Origin: Halomonas halophila
GTDB lineage: Bacteria; Pseudomonadota; Gammaproteobacteria; Pseudomonadales; Halomonadaceae
Assembly (NCBI RefSeq): GCF_030406665.1
Contig: NZ_CP129121.1
Coordinates: forward strand, 682,001 to 746,000
Direction of reading: 5' to 3'
Length of the DNA stretch: 64,000 bases
The notes beneath the pieces were generated by a model. That model saw nothing but the letters and a program-made list of their open reading frames with translations, was not told the origin of the DNA and did no database searches. Below, piece by piece: positions 1-10,063 of the stretch. Within the stretch, counting starts at the first letter, position 1. The number at the start of each line of letters is the position of its first letter. The position numbers and the translations under genes are program-made.

Positions 1-1
1 G

Positions 2-496
2 GGCGGCTATGCCTTCATCCCGCCGGGCGCCGACTGGCAGCTGCGCAACGAGTCCGATGCCCCGGTGCGCTTCCACTGGATCCGCAAGGCCTACGAATTC
101 GTCGACGGCGTCGAGGTGCCGGAGCCCTTCGTCACCAACGAGAACGACATCGAGCCGTCGGTGATGCCGGACTGCAACGAGGTGTGGGCCACCACCCGCT
201 TCGTCGACCAGGACGACCTGCGCCACGACATGCACGTCAACATCGTCAGCTTCCAGCCCGGCGGTGTGATCCCCTTCGACGAGACCCACGTCATGGAGCA
301 CGGTCTCTACGTGCTCGAGGGCAAGGCGGTCTATCACCTGAATCAGCAGTGGGTCGAGGTCGAGGCCGGCGACTACATGTGGCTGCGCGCCTTCTGCCCG
401 CAGGCCTGCTACGCGGGCGGCCCGGGGCCCTTCCGCTACCTGCTGTACAAGGACGTGAACCGGCATATGGCGCTGCCGTACAGCAAGCGCCGCTGA
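2..496 (+). CDS. allE: (S)-ureidoglycine aminohydrolase, C-terminal part (cut by window start)
   Basis: The reading frame is open from base 2, so the start lies outside the window. The visible 164 residues match the bicupin ureidoglycine aminohydrolase family (AllE/YlbA), which releases ammonia from ureidoglycine to give ureidoglycolate in allantoin breakdown. The second cupin is complete: a GGVIP-F-ET-VMEHG stretch supplies the Glu and His metal ligands expected for Mn binding, followed by the GDYMWLRAFCPQACYAGG segment. Its position just before glyoxylate carboligase fits, since ureidoglycolate breakdown yields glyoxylate. A strong hairpin follows the stop codon, so gcl probably has its own promoter. 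Confidence 0.88.
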   Translation, partial: GGYAFIPPGADWQLRNESDAPVRFHWIRKAYEFVDGVEVPEPFVTNENDIEPSVMPDCNEVWATTRFVDQDDLRHDMHVNIVSFQPGGVIPFDETHVMEHGLYVLEGKAVYHLNQQWVEVEAGDYMWLRAFCPQACYAGGPGPFRYLLYKDVNRHMALPYSKRR

Positions 497-527
497 TCCC
501 CACGATCGGCCCGGCACGCCACGGTAT

Positions 528-557
528 GACGACACCCGCCTTCTGGCGGGTGTCGTC
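528..557 (+). terminator. Hairpin after allE
   Basis: A perfect 13-bp stem (GACGACACCCGCC and its complement) with a TTCT loop begins 31 bases after the allE stop. No clear T-run follows, so it may stop transcription with help or stabilise the mRNA 3' end. Confidence 0.6.
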
Positions 558-639
558 GTCTGGGGCCGGGCGCGGTCCGGTATACGAGGCATCATCTTCA
601 TCGGCCTTCGACCGTTATCGCGAATCGGTGACCCGGCGC

Positions 640-656
640 GATTGTTGTCAACAATC
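640..656. promoter_or_regulatory. 17-bp inverted repeat, candidate regulator site
   Basis: GATTGTTG and CAACAATC flank a single T. The inner GT-AC spacing resembles sites of FCD-type GntR regulators. It lies about 170 bases before gcl. Confidence 0.45.
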
Positions 657-770
657 CTTCTGTCTTGTTTGTTTTTATATGTATGAAATTAAAGGTATTT
701 TTTTGCCTATATAAAATTCTGGAAAAAATTTCCATAAGTCGTTGACGGGGTGCCGGCGGCGAGCCTAGTC

Positions 771-782
771 TCTGTATACAGA
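771..782. promoter_or_regulatory. TCTGTATACAGA palindrome, candidate GntR operator
   Basis: This perfect 12-bp palindrome sits 44 bases before the gcl start. Its TGTATACA core also occurs upstream of the GntR gene (7805-7812) and of the dctP gene (20454-20461). Confidence 0.55.
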
Positions 783-826
783 AATATTTTCCAGAAAACA
801 TAACAACGCCACTGGAGGATCTCGTC

Positions 827-2602
<1,776 letters not shown>

Positions 2603-2693
2603 GCACGGTCGTCGCCCGGCCATCGGTGGGGACCGGTGGCCGGATGGCGGGACAAGTACGCTGACCCACACCACAAGACACAGGGAGATTCAC

Positions 2694-3473
<780 letters not shown>

Positions 3474-3784
3474 GGGCGTCGTGCCGATGCCGGGATGAGC
3501 TTTCCCGGTGCCAAGACGTCGCGAGGGCGCTGTGAACCCTTCCCTGGGCGCTACCGACGCCCTGCGGCGCTCATGCATCCTGCGCCGCTTGCAGGGCCGG
3601 TGCTGGCCATCCATGGCCAGCCCGTTCGGAGGAAGCCTCCTCACCCCTGGCGTAGGACCCTCGCTTTGTCTTGCCCCCGGCGCTCATCAGCTGGTGGCGT
3701 GGCCGGGGCCTGCCCCAATGAAAACCCGGCAGCGGTGCTGCCTTCGAGATCACGACGACAACAGAGACAAACGGGAGACGCATC
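3474..3784. other. 311-base gap between hyi and glxR containing a hairpin repeat
   Basis: No convincing gene is present. Most of the gap is the intergenic repeat listed separately. After it, a C-rich/G-rich pairing around 3674-3720 (CCCCGGC and GCCGGGG) could form a second hairpin before the glxR ribosome site GGGAGA. Confidence 0.55.
3521..3664 (+). repeat. Intergenic hairpin repeat, copy 1
   Basis: The arms GCGAGGG (3521) and CCCTCGC (3658-3664) are inverted. Just inside the left arm lies GCGCTGTGAACC-CTTCCCTGGGCGCTACCGA, shared without mismatch with copy 2 at 13.56 kb. The interior holds nested short palindromes such as TGGCCATCCATGGCCA. It behaves like a REP or MITE-type element inside an operon gap. 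Confidence 0.75.
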
Positions 3785-4672
3785 ATGAGCAAGATCGGTT
3801 TTATCGGACTGGGCATCATGGGCCGTCCCATGGCGGGCCACCTGCTGGACGCCGGCCATGAGCTGACCACCGTCAAGCGCGGCCCCCTGGACGAGACCCT
3901 GGCCGGCCAGGGCATGCATGAGCTCGAGAATCCCAAAGCGGTCGCCGAGGCCTCCGAGGTGATCATCACCATCGTCCCGGACACCCCGGACGTCGAGCAG
4001 GTGCTGTTCGGCGAGGGCGGCGTCATCGAGGGGCTGAAGCCCGGCACCCTGGTGATCGACATGAGCTCGATCGCCCCGCTGGCCACCCAGGAATTCGCCA
4101 GGCGCATCCACGAGGCCGGCGGCGAGTACGTCGACGCCCCGGTCTCCGGCGGTGAGGGCGGCGCCATCAACGCCGCCCTGACCATCATGGTCGGCGCCAC
4201 CCCGGAAGGCTTCACCCGCGCCGAGCCGCTGCTCGAGGTGATGGGCAAGACCATCACCCATATCGGCGGCCACGGCGCCGGCCAGACCTGCAAGGTGGCC
4301 AACCAGATCGTCGTCGCCCTGACCATCGAGGCGGTCTCCGAGGGCCTGCTGTTCGCCTCCAAGGCCGGGGCCGACGTGGCCAAGGTCCGCGAGTCGCTGC
4401 TCGGCGGCCTGGCCCAGTCGAAGATCCTCGACGTGCATGGCCAGCGCATGATCGACCGCACCTTCGATCCCGGCTTCAAGATCAAGCTGCACCAGAAGGA
4501 CCTCAACCTGGCGCTGGAAGGCGCGCGCAGCCTCGACCTCGCGCTGCCCGGCACCGCCAACGCCCAGCAGCTGTTCCAGGCCTGCGTCGCCTACGGCGGC
4601 GCCGACTGGGACCACGCCGGCATCGCCCGCGCCCTGGAGGCGCTGGCCGACCACGAGATCGGCAGTCAGTGA
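3785..4672 (+). CDS. glxR: Tartronate semialdehyde reductase (2-hydroxy-3-oxopropionate reductase)
   Basis: A beta-hydroxyacid dehydrogenase of 295 residues that reduces tartronate semialdehyde to D-glycerate with NAD(P)H. The N-terminal Rossmann motif GFIGLGIMGRPMAGHLL is followed by the substrate-binding signature YVDAPVSGGEGGA near residue 117 and the catalytic-lysine segment GHGAGQTCKVANQ near residue 165. GGGAGA lies before the start. It is in the glyoxylate cluster between hyi and glycerate kinase, which supports the glyoxylate-specific role over 3-hydroxyisobutyrate dehydrogenase, a close relative. Confidence 0.93.
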   Translation: MSKIGFIGLGIMGRPMAGHLLDAGHELTTVKRGPLDETLAGQGMHELENPKAVAEASEVIITIVPDTPDVEQVLFGEGGVIEGLKPGTLVIDMSSIAPLATQEFARRIHEAGGEYVDAPVSGGEGGAINAALTIMVGATPEGFTRAEPLLEVMGKTITHIGGHGAGQTCKVANQIVVALTIEAVSEGLLFASKAGADVAKVRESLLGGLAQSKILDVHGQRMIDRTFDPGFKIKLHQKDLNLALEGARSLDLALPGTANAQQLFQACVAYGGADWDHAGIARALEALADHEIGSQ

Positions 4673-4795
4673 TGCCATGCCAGCGCGGCCCGGCGTCACA
4701 CGGCGCCGAGCCACGATGGAGGATGGGGAGGTGACTGCTCCCTGAAGGCAGGCGTCGGGTCGTCGTCTGCCGGGGCCGTCGCTTGACGGCTCCTT

Positions 4796-4848
4796 GCCCG
4801 GTGGCGAGTCTTCCCCTATGGACCCCTGGCTCGTCACCGGGCCCTTTT
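4796..4848 (+). promoter_or_regulatory. Long hairpin before glycerate kinase, possible attenuator
   Basis: GCCCGGTGGCGAG pairs with CTCGTCACCGGGC (13 pairs, one G-T) around a 21-base loop and is followed by CCTTTT. It ends 17 bases before the kinase start and next to its ribosome site, so it could damp or adjust expression between glxR and the kinase. Confidence 0.45.
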
Positions 4849-4865
4849 GCCAAGGAGACCCCTGA

Positions 4866-6236
4866 ATGAATGCCCCTTCCCCGCGGACTGTTTCCCCGGA
4901 AGCCTTCGGCGAGCGCCCCGAGGCGGCGCGCGCCTGGCTCGAGCGGCTCGGCGAGATCGCCGTCTCGGCCGTGCACCCCGACACCCTGCTGCCCGACCGG
5001 CTGCCCGAGCCGCCGGCCGGCCGCACCCTGGTGGTTGGCGCCGGCAAGGCGGCGGCGGCCATGGCTGCCGCCCTGGAGCGCGCCTGGGACGCCCATCAGC
5101 CCGAGGCGCCGCTTTCCGGCCTGGTGGTGACCCGCTACGGTCATGGCCCCCAGCCGTCGGATTCCAAGGAACAGGACGCGCCGGGAGGGGGCGACGCCGA
5201 TCGCCGCATCGAGATCCTCGAGGCCTCGCACCCGATGCCCGACGACCTGAGCGAGAAGGCCGCCCGCCGCATGCTCGAGGCCGTGGACGGCCTCGGCGAG
5301 GACGATCTGGTCATCGCGCTGATCTCCGGCGGCGGCTCGGCGCTGATGACCCTGCCGGCGGCCGGCGTGAGCCTGGCCGAGAAGCAGGCCATCAACAAGG
5401 CGCTGCTGAGAAGCGGCGCTCCCATCGGCGAGATCAACACCGTGCGTCGCCACCTGTCGGCGATCAAGGGCGGCCGCCTGGCCGCCGCCGCCCATCCGGC
5501 CCGGGTGCTGACCTGGCTGATCTCCGACGTGCCCGGCGACGAGGCCTCGCTGATCGCCTCCGGGCCGACGCTGCCCGACGCCTCCACCCCCGACGAGGCG
5601 CTGGCGATCCTGGAACGGCGCGGCATCGAGGTCTCCGCCGCGGTGCGCCGGCAGCTGGAGGCCAACCACGAGGCGCCGCGGCCGGACGATCCGGGCTTCG
5701 CCCGCGATGAGAGCGAGATCCTGGCCCGCGCCCGGGACGCTCTGGCGGCCGGCCGGGCCGCCGCCGAGGCCGACGCGGTCGAGGTGCGCCTGCTCGGCGA
5801 CGACCTCGAGGGCGAGGCCCGCGAGCTCGGCCGCGAGCACGCCCGCATGGCCCTCGAGGCCCAGACCGGGCTCGAGCGGCCGCTGCTGATCCTGTCCGGC
5901 GGCGAGACCAGCGTGACGGTGGCCGGCGACGGCCGCGGCGGGCGCAACGTCGAGTACCTGCTGGGGCTGTTCACGGCCCTCGAGGGCGCCGCCGGCATTC
6001 ATGCCCTGGCCATCGACACCGACGGCATCGACGGCTCCGAGGACAACGCCGGGGCGATCGTCGGGCCGGGCTGCTGGGCGCGCATGGGCGAGCTCGGTCT
6101 CGACGCCGACGCCTATCTGTCACGCAACGATGCCTACTCGTTCTTCGAGGCGCTGGACGACCTGATCGTGACCGGGCCCACGCGCACCAACGTCAACGAC
6201 TTTCGTGCCATCCTGGTACTGCCGAGGAATTCATGA
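4866..6236 (+). CDS. ttuD: Glycerate 2-kinase, MOFRL family
   Basis: This 456-residue protein belongs to the GckA/TtuD glycerate kinases, which phosphorylate D-glycerate to 2-phosphoglycerate. The N-terminal domain has the glycine-rich GAGKAAAAMA near residue 58, the ISGGGSALM motif near 155 and the NTVRRHLSAIKGGRLA segment near 190. The C-terminal MOFRL domain contains LILSGGETSVTV, GRGGRNVEYLLG and ALAIDTDGIDGSEDNAGA. AAGGAG precedes the ATG. Its stop overlaps the start of pyruvate kinase (ATGA), so the two are translationally coupled, as in the tartrate-utilisation ttuD-ttuE pair. An insertion of charged residues (about 97-115) is longer than I would expect in the family. Confidence 0.93.
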   Translation: MNAPSPRTVSPEAFGERPEAARAWLERLGEIAVSAVHPDTLLPDRLPEPPAGRTLVVGAGKAAAAMAAALERAWDAHQPEAPLSGLVVTRYGHGPQPSDSKEQDAPGGGDADRRIEILEASHPMPDDLSEKAARRMLEAVDGLGEDDLVIALISGGGSALMTLPAAGVSLAEKQAINKALLRSGAPIGEINTVRRHLSAIKGGRLAAAAHPARVLTWLISDVPGDEASLIASGPTLPDASTPDEALAILERRGIEVSAAVRRQLEANHEAPRPDDPGFARDESEILARARDALAAGRAAAEADAVEVRLLGDDLEGEARELGREHARMALEAQTGLERPLLILSGGETSVTVAGDGRGGRNVEYLLGLFTALEGAAGIHALAIDTDGIDGSEDNAGAIVGPGCWARMGELGLDADAYLSRNDAYSFFEALDDLIVTGPTRTNVNDFRAILVLPRNS

Positions 6237-7723
6237 CGACACTGCCGCCCCATGCCCCGATCCACGAGCCGATCCGCCGCACCAAGATCGTCGCCACCCT
6301 CGGCCCCGCCAGCGACCGTGAGGGCGTGCTGGAGCAGATGATCGCCGCCGGCGTCGACGTGGTGCGCCTCAACTTCTCCCACGGCGCCGCCGACGACCAT
6401 CGCCGCCGCTTGAGTGCGGTGCGCGAGATCGCCGCCCGCCAGGGCCGAAGCGTCGCCGCCCTCGGCGACCTGCAGGGGCCGAAGATCCGCATCGCCCGCT
6501 TCAGCGAGGGCAAGGTCGTGCTGGAGGAAGGCGCGCCCTTCGTCATCGACGTGGCCCTCGACGGCCAGACCGGCGATGCCACCCGCGTCGGCTGCGACTA
6601 CGAAGCGCTGGCCGACGACGTGACCGCCGGCGACCGCCTGCTGCTCGACGACGGCCGGGTGGTGCTCGACGTCGAACGCGTCGACGGCAGCGCCATCCAC
6701 ACCATCGTGGCGGTGGGCGGCGAGCTGTCCAACAACAAGGGCATCAACAAGCAGGGCGGCGGCCTCTCCGCCCCGGCGCTGACCGACAAGGACAAGGCCG
6801 ACCTGGAGACCGCCATGGCCATCGGCGTCGACTATCTCGCCGTGTCCTTCCCGCGCAGCGCCGCCGATATGCAGGAAGCCAGAACCCTCCTGGGAGACGC
6901 AGGTCGGGAGATCGGCCTGGTGGCCAAGCTCGAGCGCGCCGAGGCGGTGGCCGACGACGCCACCCTCGACGGCATCATCGAGGCCAGCGAGGCGGTGATG
7001 GTGGCCCGCGGCGATCTCGGCGTGGAGATCGGCGACGAGGCGCTGATCGGCACCCAGAAGCGCATCATCAAGCATGCCCGCAGCCTCAACCGCGCGGTGA
7101 TCACCGCCACCCAGATGATGGAATCGATGATCGACTCGCCCTTGCCGACCCGAGCCGAGGTGTTCGACGTGGCCAACGCCGTGCTCGACGCCACCGACGC
7201 GGTGATGCTCTCCGCCGAGACCGCCGCCGGCGACTTCCCGGTGGAGACCGTGGAGGCCATGGCCCGGGTGTGCCTGGGCGCCGAGCGCGAGCGCATCGCC
7301 CAGTCCTCCGGCCACCGCATTCACGAAGGCTTCGAGCGCATCGACGAGACCATCGCGCTGTCGGCGATGTACGCCGCCAACCATCTCACCGGCGTGGCCG
7401 CCATCGCCTGCATGACCTCCACCGGCTATACGCCGCTGATTGCCTCGCGCATCCGCTCCGGGCTGCCGATCGTCGGGCTGGCGCACAATCCGGTCGCCCA
7501 GCGGCGTATGGCGCTGTATCGCGGGGTGATCTCGCTGCCCTTCGATACCAGCGAGATGGACGCCGCCGAGCTCAACGACCGTGCCATGGCGCTGCTGGTG
7601 GGGCAGGGCGTGGCCGAGCCGGGCGATCACGTGATCCTCACCCGCGGCGATCACATGAACGCCCACGGCGGCACCAATACCCTCAAGATCCTCGACGTCA
7701 ACGAGCGCCATCGCGCCGGTTAG
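6233..7723 (+). CDS. pyk: Pyruvate kinase
   Basis: A 496-residue pyruvate kinase converting phosphoenolpyruvate and ADP to pyruvate and ATP. TKIVATLGPAS near the N-terminus, KGINKQGGGLSAPALTDKD near 165, MVARGDLGVEIG near 255 and TQMMESMIDSPLPTRAE near 295 are the standard active-site segments. The last 4 bases of the kinase gene overlap its start. With glycerate 2-kinase and enolase it completes the route from glyoxylate to pyruvate. Because it is tied to the glycerate operon it may be the pathway-specific TtuE-type isozyme; whether a second copy exists cannot be seen here. A strong terminator follows. Confidence 0.95.
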   Translation: MTTLPPHAPIHEPIRRTKIVATLGPASDREGVLEQMIAAGVDVVRLNFSHGAADDHRRRLSAVREIAARQGRSVAALGDLQGPKIRIARFSEGKVVLEEGAPFVIDVALDGQTGDATRVGCDYEALADDVTAGDRLLLDDGRVVLDVERVDGSAIHTIVAVGGELSNNKGINKQGGGLSAPALTDKDKADLETAMAIGVDYLAVSFPRSAADMQEARTLLGDAGREIGLVAKLERAEAVADDATLDGIIEASEAVMVARGDLGVEIGDEALIGTQKRIIKHARSLNRAVITATQMMESMIDSPLPTRAEVFDVANAVLDATDAVMLSAETAAGDFPVETVEAMARVCLGAERERIAQSSGHRIHEGFERIDETIALSAMYAANHLTGVAAIACMTSTGYTPLIASRIRSGLPIVGLAHNPVAQRRMALYRGVISLPFDTSEMDAAELNDRAMALLVGQGVAEPGDHVILTRGDHMNAHGGTNTLKILDVNERHRAG

Positions 7724-7771
7724 TGCGAAAACGCCGATGGTGAACCGGTGATCGTGGCTTCGCCTGATATC

Positions 7772-7805
7772 GCCCCGACCGTTGCCGACGGTCGGGGCAT
7801 TTTCT
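7772..7805 (+). terminator. Rho-independent terminator after pyk
   Basis: An 11-bp perfect stem (GCCCCGACCGT and complement) with a TGCCG loop is followed directly by ATTTTCT. It closes the gcl-to-pyk group and separates it from the gntR promoter. Confidence 0.88.
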
Positions 7806-7812
7806 GTATACA
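7805..7812. promoter_or_regulatory. TGTATACA palindrome before gntR
   Basis: The octamer lies 74 bases before the chosen gntR start, within CTGTATACAA. A second half-site, GATACAG, follows at about 7826. It matches the core upstream of gcl and dctP and suggests autoregulation. Confidence 0.5.
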
Positions 7813-7885
7813 ATGCCGGGATGCGATACAGTCACTCATCCGCCCACACGCGACAGTCCGCGCGGACGATCAGGAGACCCACGTC

Positions 7886-8614
7886 ATGAGCCAAGCCTGG
7901 CACGAGGAGTTGCAGGCCGACGTCAAGAGCGGTGCCCGCGTCGGCGACCGCGATATCGCCGACAAGGTGCGCCGAGCGGTGCTGATGCAGCGGCTACCGC
8001 CGGGCACCAAGCTGCCCGAAGTGACCCTGGGCGAGGTGTTCGGCGTCAGCCGCTCGGTGGTACGCAAGGCGCTGACCCGACTGGCCTCGGAGCACGTCGT
8101 CGACCAGCGCCCCAATCAGGTGGCGCGGGTGCGGGCGCCGAGCATCGAGGAGACCCGCGAGACCTTCGCCGCCCGGCGCCTGGTGGAAGGCGAGGTGGTC
8201 GCCCTGCTGGCCGGCACGCTTTCCGCCGAGACGCTGGACGCGCTCAGGATCCAGGCGAACGAGGAGACCGAGGCCCATCGCCGCGGCGACGAGCCGGCGC
8301 GCATCGAGCACTCGCTGAACCTGCATCACCTGCTGGCCGAGCACTCGCCCAACCGGGTGCTGGGCGGCATGCTCACCGACCTGGTGCTGCGCACCTCCAT
8401 CGTGGTGGCGCTCTACAAGCGTTCCGGGCTTTCGTCCTGCTATCAGGAGGCCCAGCACGAGCGGCTGGTCGAACTGCTGGCCGCGGGCGAGGCGGAAGCC
8501 GCCCGCGGCGCGATCCACGATCACCTGCTCGGACTGGAAAACCTGCTGGACCTGAGCCCGCGGGAATCGAGCATCGACCTGAAGTCCATCCTGGGCCAGT
8601 CACCCGCGATCTGA
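7886..8614 (+). CDS. GntR-family regulator, FCD subfamily
   Basis: A 242-residue regulator. The N-terminal winged helix covers about residues 15-85 (PPGTKLPEVTLGEVFGVSRSVVRKAL). The C-terminal all-helical FCD domain has the histidines typical of its metal/effector site (NLHHLLAEHS, QHERLVELL, IHDHLLGLENLL). The start at 7886 is preferred over the longer 7748 frame because CAGGAGA precedes it and the longer version would place the terminator and TGTATACA palindrome inside the gene. Its place at the end of the glyoxylate cluster and the shared palindrome suggest it governs gcl and itself. The effector is unknown; a glyoxylate or purine-derived acid is a guess. Confidence 0.85.
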   Translation: MSQAWHEELQADVKSGARVGDRDIADKVRRAVLMQRLPPGTKLPEVTLGEVFGVSRSVVRKALTRLASEHVVDQRPNQVARVRAPSIEETRETFAARRLVEGEVVALLAGTLSAETLDALRIQANEETEAHRRGDEPARIEHSLNLHHLLAEHSPNRVLGGMLTDLVLRTSIVVALYKRSGLSSCYQEAQHERLVELLAAGEAEAARGAIHDHLLGLENLLDLSPRESSIDLKSILGQSPAI

Positions 8615-8661
8615 AATCGTTCGCCGTCGACGTTTCAGACGTCGCCCCCGGCATTCCCAGA

Positions 8662-8706
8662 CGACACCGCCGCGCCTCTTGTCGAGAGACGCGGCGGTGT
8701 CGTTTT
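8662..8706 (+). terminator. Rho-independent terminator after gntR
   Basis: CGACACCGCCGCG pairs perfectly with CGCGGCGGTGTCG around a 15-base loop and is followed by TTTT. It lies between gntR and the convergent MFS gene. Confidence 0.85.
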
Positions 8707-8742
8707 GCGTCGAGGGCCCTGCCGGCGGCGGGGCGGGTGGCG

Positions 8743-9981
8743 TCAGGCGCGGGAGGCCGCCTCGGCGCCGGCCTGGGCGCGACGCTCGCGGAAGGCGATC
8801 AGGAACAGCACCAGCACCGCCAGGGCGAAGGCCGCCGGGAACAGCCAGATGCCCTGCCAGTCGTGGCCGCCCTCGGCCAGCGCGTAGTGGTCGGTGACCT
8901 GGCCGGCGATCCAGAAGCCGATCAGCATGCCGACGCCGTAGGTGGCCAGAGTGATCATGCCCTGGGCGGCGCTCTTGAACTGCTCGCCGGCCTTGGAATC
9001 GGTGTAGATCTGCCCGGTGACGAAGAAGAAGTCGTAGCAGATGCCGTGCAGCGCGATGCCCAGCAGCAGCAGGTAGAGCTGCCCCTCGGCGTCGCCGAAG
9101 GCGAACATCGCGTAGCGCAGCGCCCAGGCCAGCATGCCGATCAGCAGCGTCTTCTTGATGCCGAAGCGGCCGATGAACAGCGGCAGCAGCAGCATGAACA
9201 GCACCTCGGAGGCCTGTCCCAGGGTCATCTTGCCGGTGGGATTGGCCACGCCGACCTCGGCCAGGAAGGGGTTGGCGTTCTGGTAGTAGAAGGCCAGCGG
9301 AATGCAGATCAGCACCGAGGCGGCGAAGAAGATCGCGTAGTTGCGGTCCTTCAGCAGCGACAGGGCATCCAGGCCGAGCACCTCGCGCAGGCCGACCCGA
9401 CTGCTGGCCTTGGGCGGGGTGGCGGGCAGGGTGAAGCTGTACACGCCCAGCGCCAGAGAGGCGATCGCGCCCATCAGGAAGGTGTTGCGCAGCAGGCCCT
9501 CGCCGATGCCGGCGGCGGAGTCCCAGGCGAACACGTAGCTGATGCCGAGGCCGGCGACGATCCAGCCGAGGGTGCCCCACACGCGGATGCGGGCGAACTC
9601 GGTGGCCGGGTCGCGCAGCTGGTGGAACGAGACCGAGTTCACCAGCGCCAGGGTCGGCATGTAGAGGATCATGTAGGCCAGCACCAGCGGATAGAAGGCC
9701 GCGAAGTCCTCGGCCAGGTAGAGCCCGACCATCAGCGCCGCGCCCAGCAGGTGCAGCACCCCGAGCAGGCGCTCGGCGTGGAAGTAGCGGTCGGCGATCA
9801 GGCCGATGATGAAGGGCGCGATGATCGCCCCCCAGGACTGGGTGGCGAAGGCCATCCCGATCTGGCCGCCGCTGGCCTCCAGATTACTGGCCAGGAAGGT
9901 GCCCAGGGTGACGAACCAGCCGCCCCAGATGAAGAACTGCAGGAACATCATCAGGCTCAGGCGTGAGCGTAGCAGTGACAT
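8743..9981 (-). CDS. MFS permease, nucleoside:H+ symporter (NHS) family type
   Basis: A 412-residue membrane protein with about twelve hydrophobic segments and the start MSLLRSRLSLMMFLQFFIWGGWFVTLG, typical of the NHS branch of the major facilitator family (NupG/XapB relatives). QSWGAIIAPFIIGLIADRYF is the loop 2-3 motif. It is the third gene of a leftward set after an oxidoreductase and a sugar isomerase. In such sugar settings family members are often annotated as nucleoside permeases though the substrate may be a sugar or keto-sugar. I infer it imports the product made by the divergent periplasmic enzymes. AAGGAAA lies before the start. Confidence 0.82.
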   Translation of the reverse strand: MSLLRSRLSLMMFLQFFIWGGWFVTLGTFLASNLEASGGQIGMAFATQSWGAIIAPFIIGLIADRYFHAERLLGVLHLLGAALMVGLYLAEDFAAFYPLVLAYMILYMPTLALVNSVSFHQLRDPATEFARIRVWGTLGWIVAGLGISYVFAWDSAAGIGEGLLRNTFLMGAIASLALGVYSFTLPATPPKASSRVGLREVLGLDALSLLKDRNYAIFFAASVLICIPLAFYYQNANPFLAEVGVANPTGKMTLGQASEVLFMLLLPLFIGRFGIKKTLLIGMLAWALRYAMFAFGDAEGQLYLLLLGIALHGICYDFFFVTGQIYTDSKAGEQFKSAAQGMITLATYGVGMLIGFWIAGQVTDHYALAEGGHDWQGIWLFPAAFALAVLVLFLIAFRERRAQAGAEAASRA

Positions 9982-10063
9982 GGCGTTTTCCTTCTCGTGA
10001 GGCTTGTTGTTGTGGGGCGCGTTCTTGTGAGGCTCGTTGGCGCGGCTCTGTCGGGGCGGCGCG

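Larger units (their letters stand above)
558..826 (+). promoter_or_regulatory. AT-rich gcl promoter region
   Basis: From about 650 to 810 the sequence is far richer in A and T than its surroundings, as expected for a strong promoter. It holds two palindromes: GATTGTTG-T-CAACAATC at 640-656 and TCTGTATACAGA at 771-782. A further GTATAC is at 580-585. GGAGG at 815-819 is the gcl ribosome binding site. Exact -35 and -10 boxes cannot be assigned with confidence. Confidence 0.6.
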
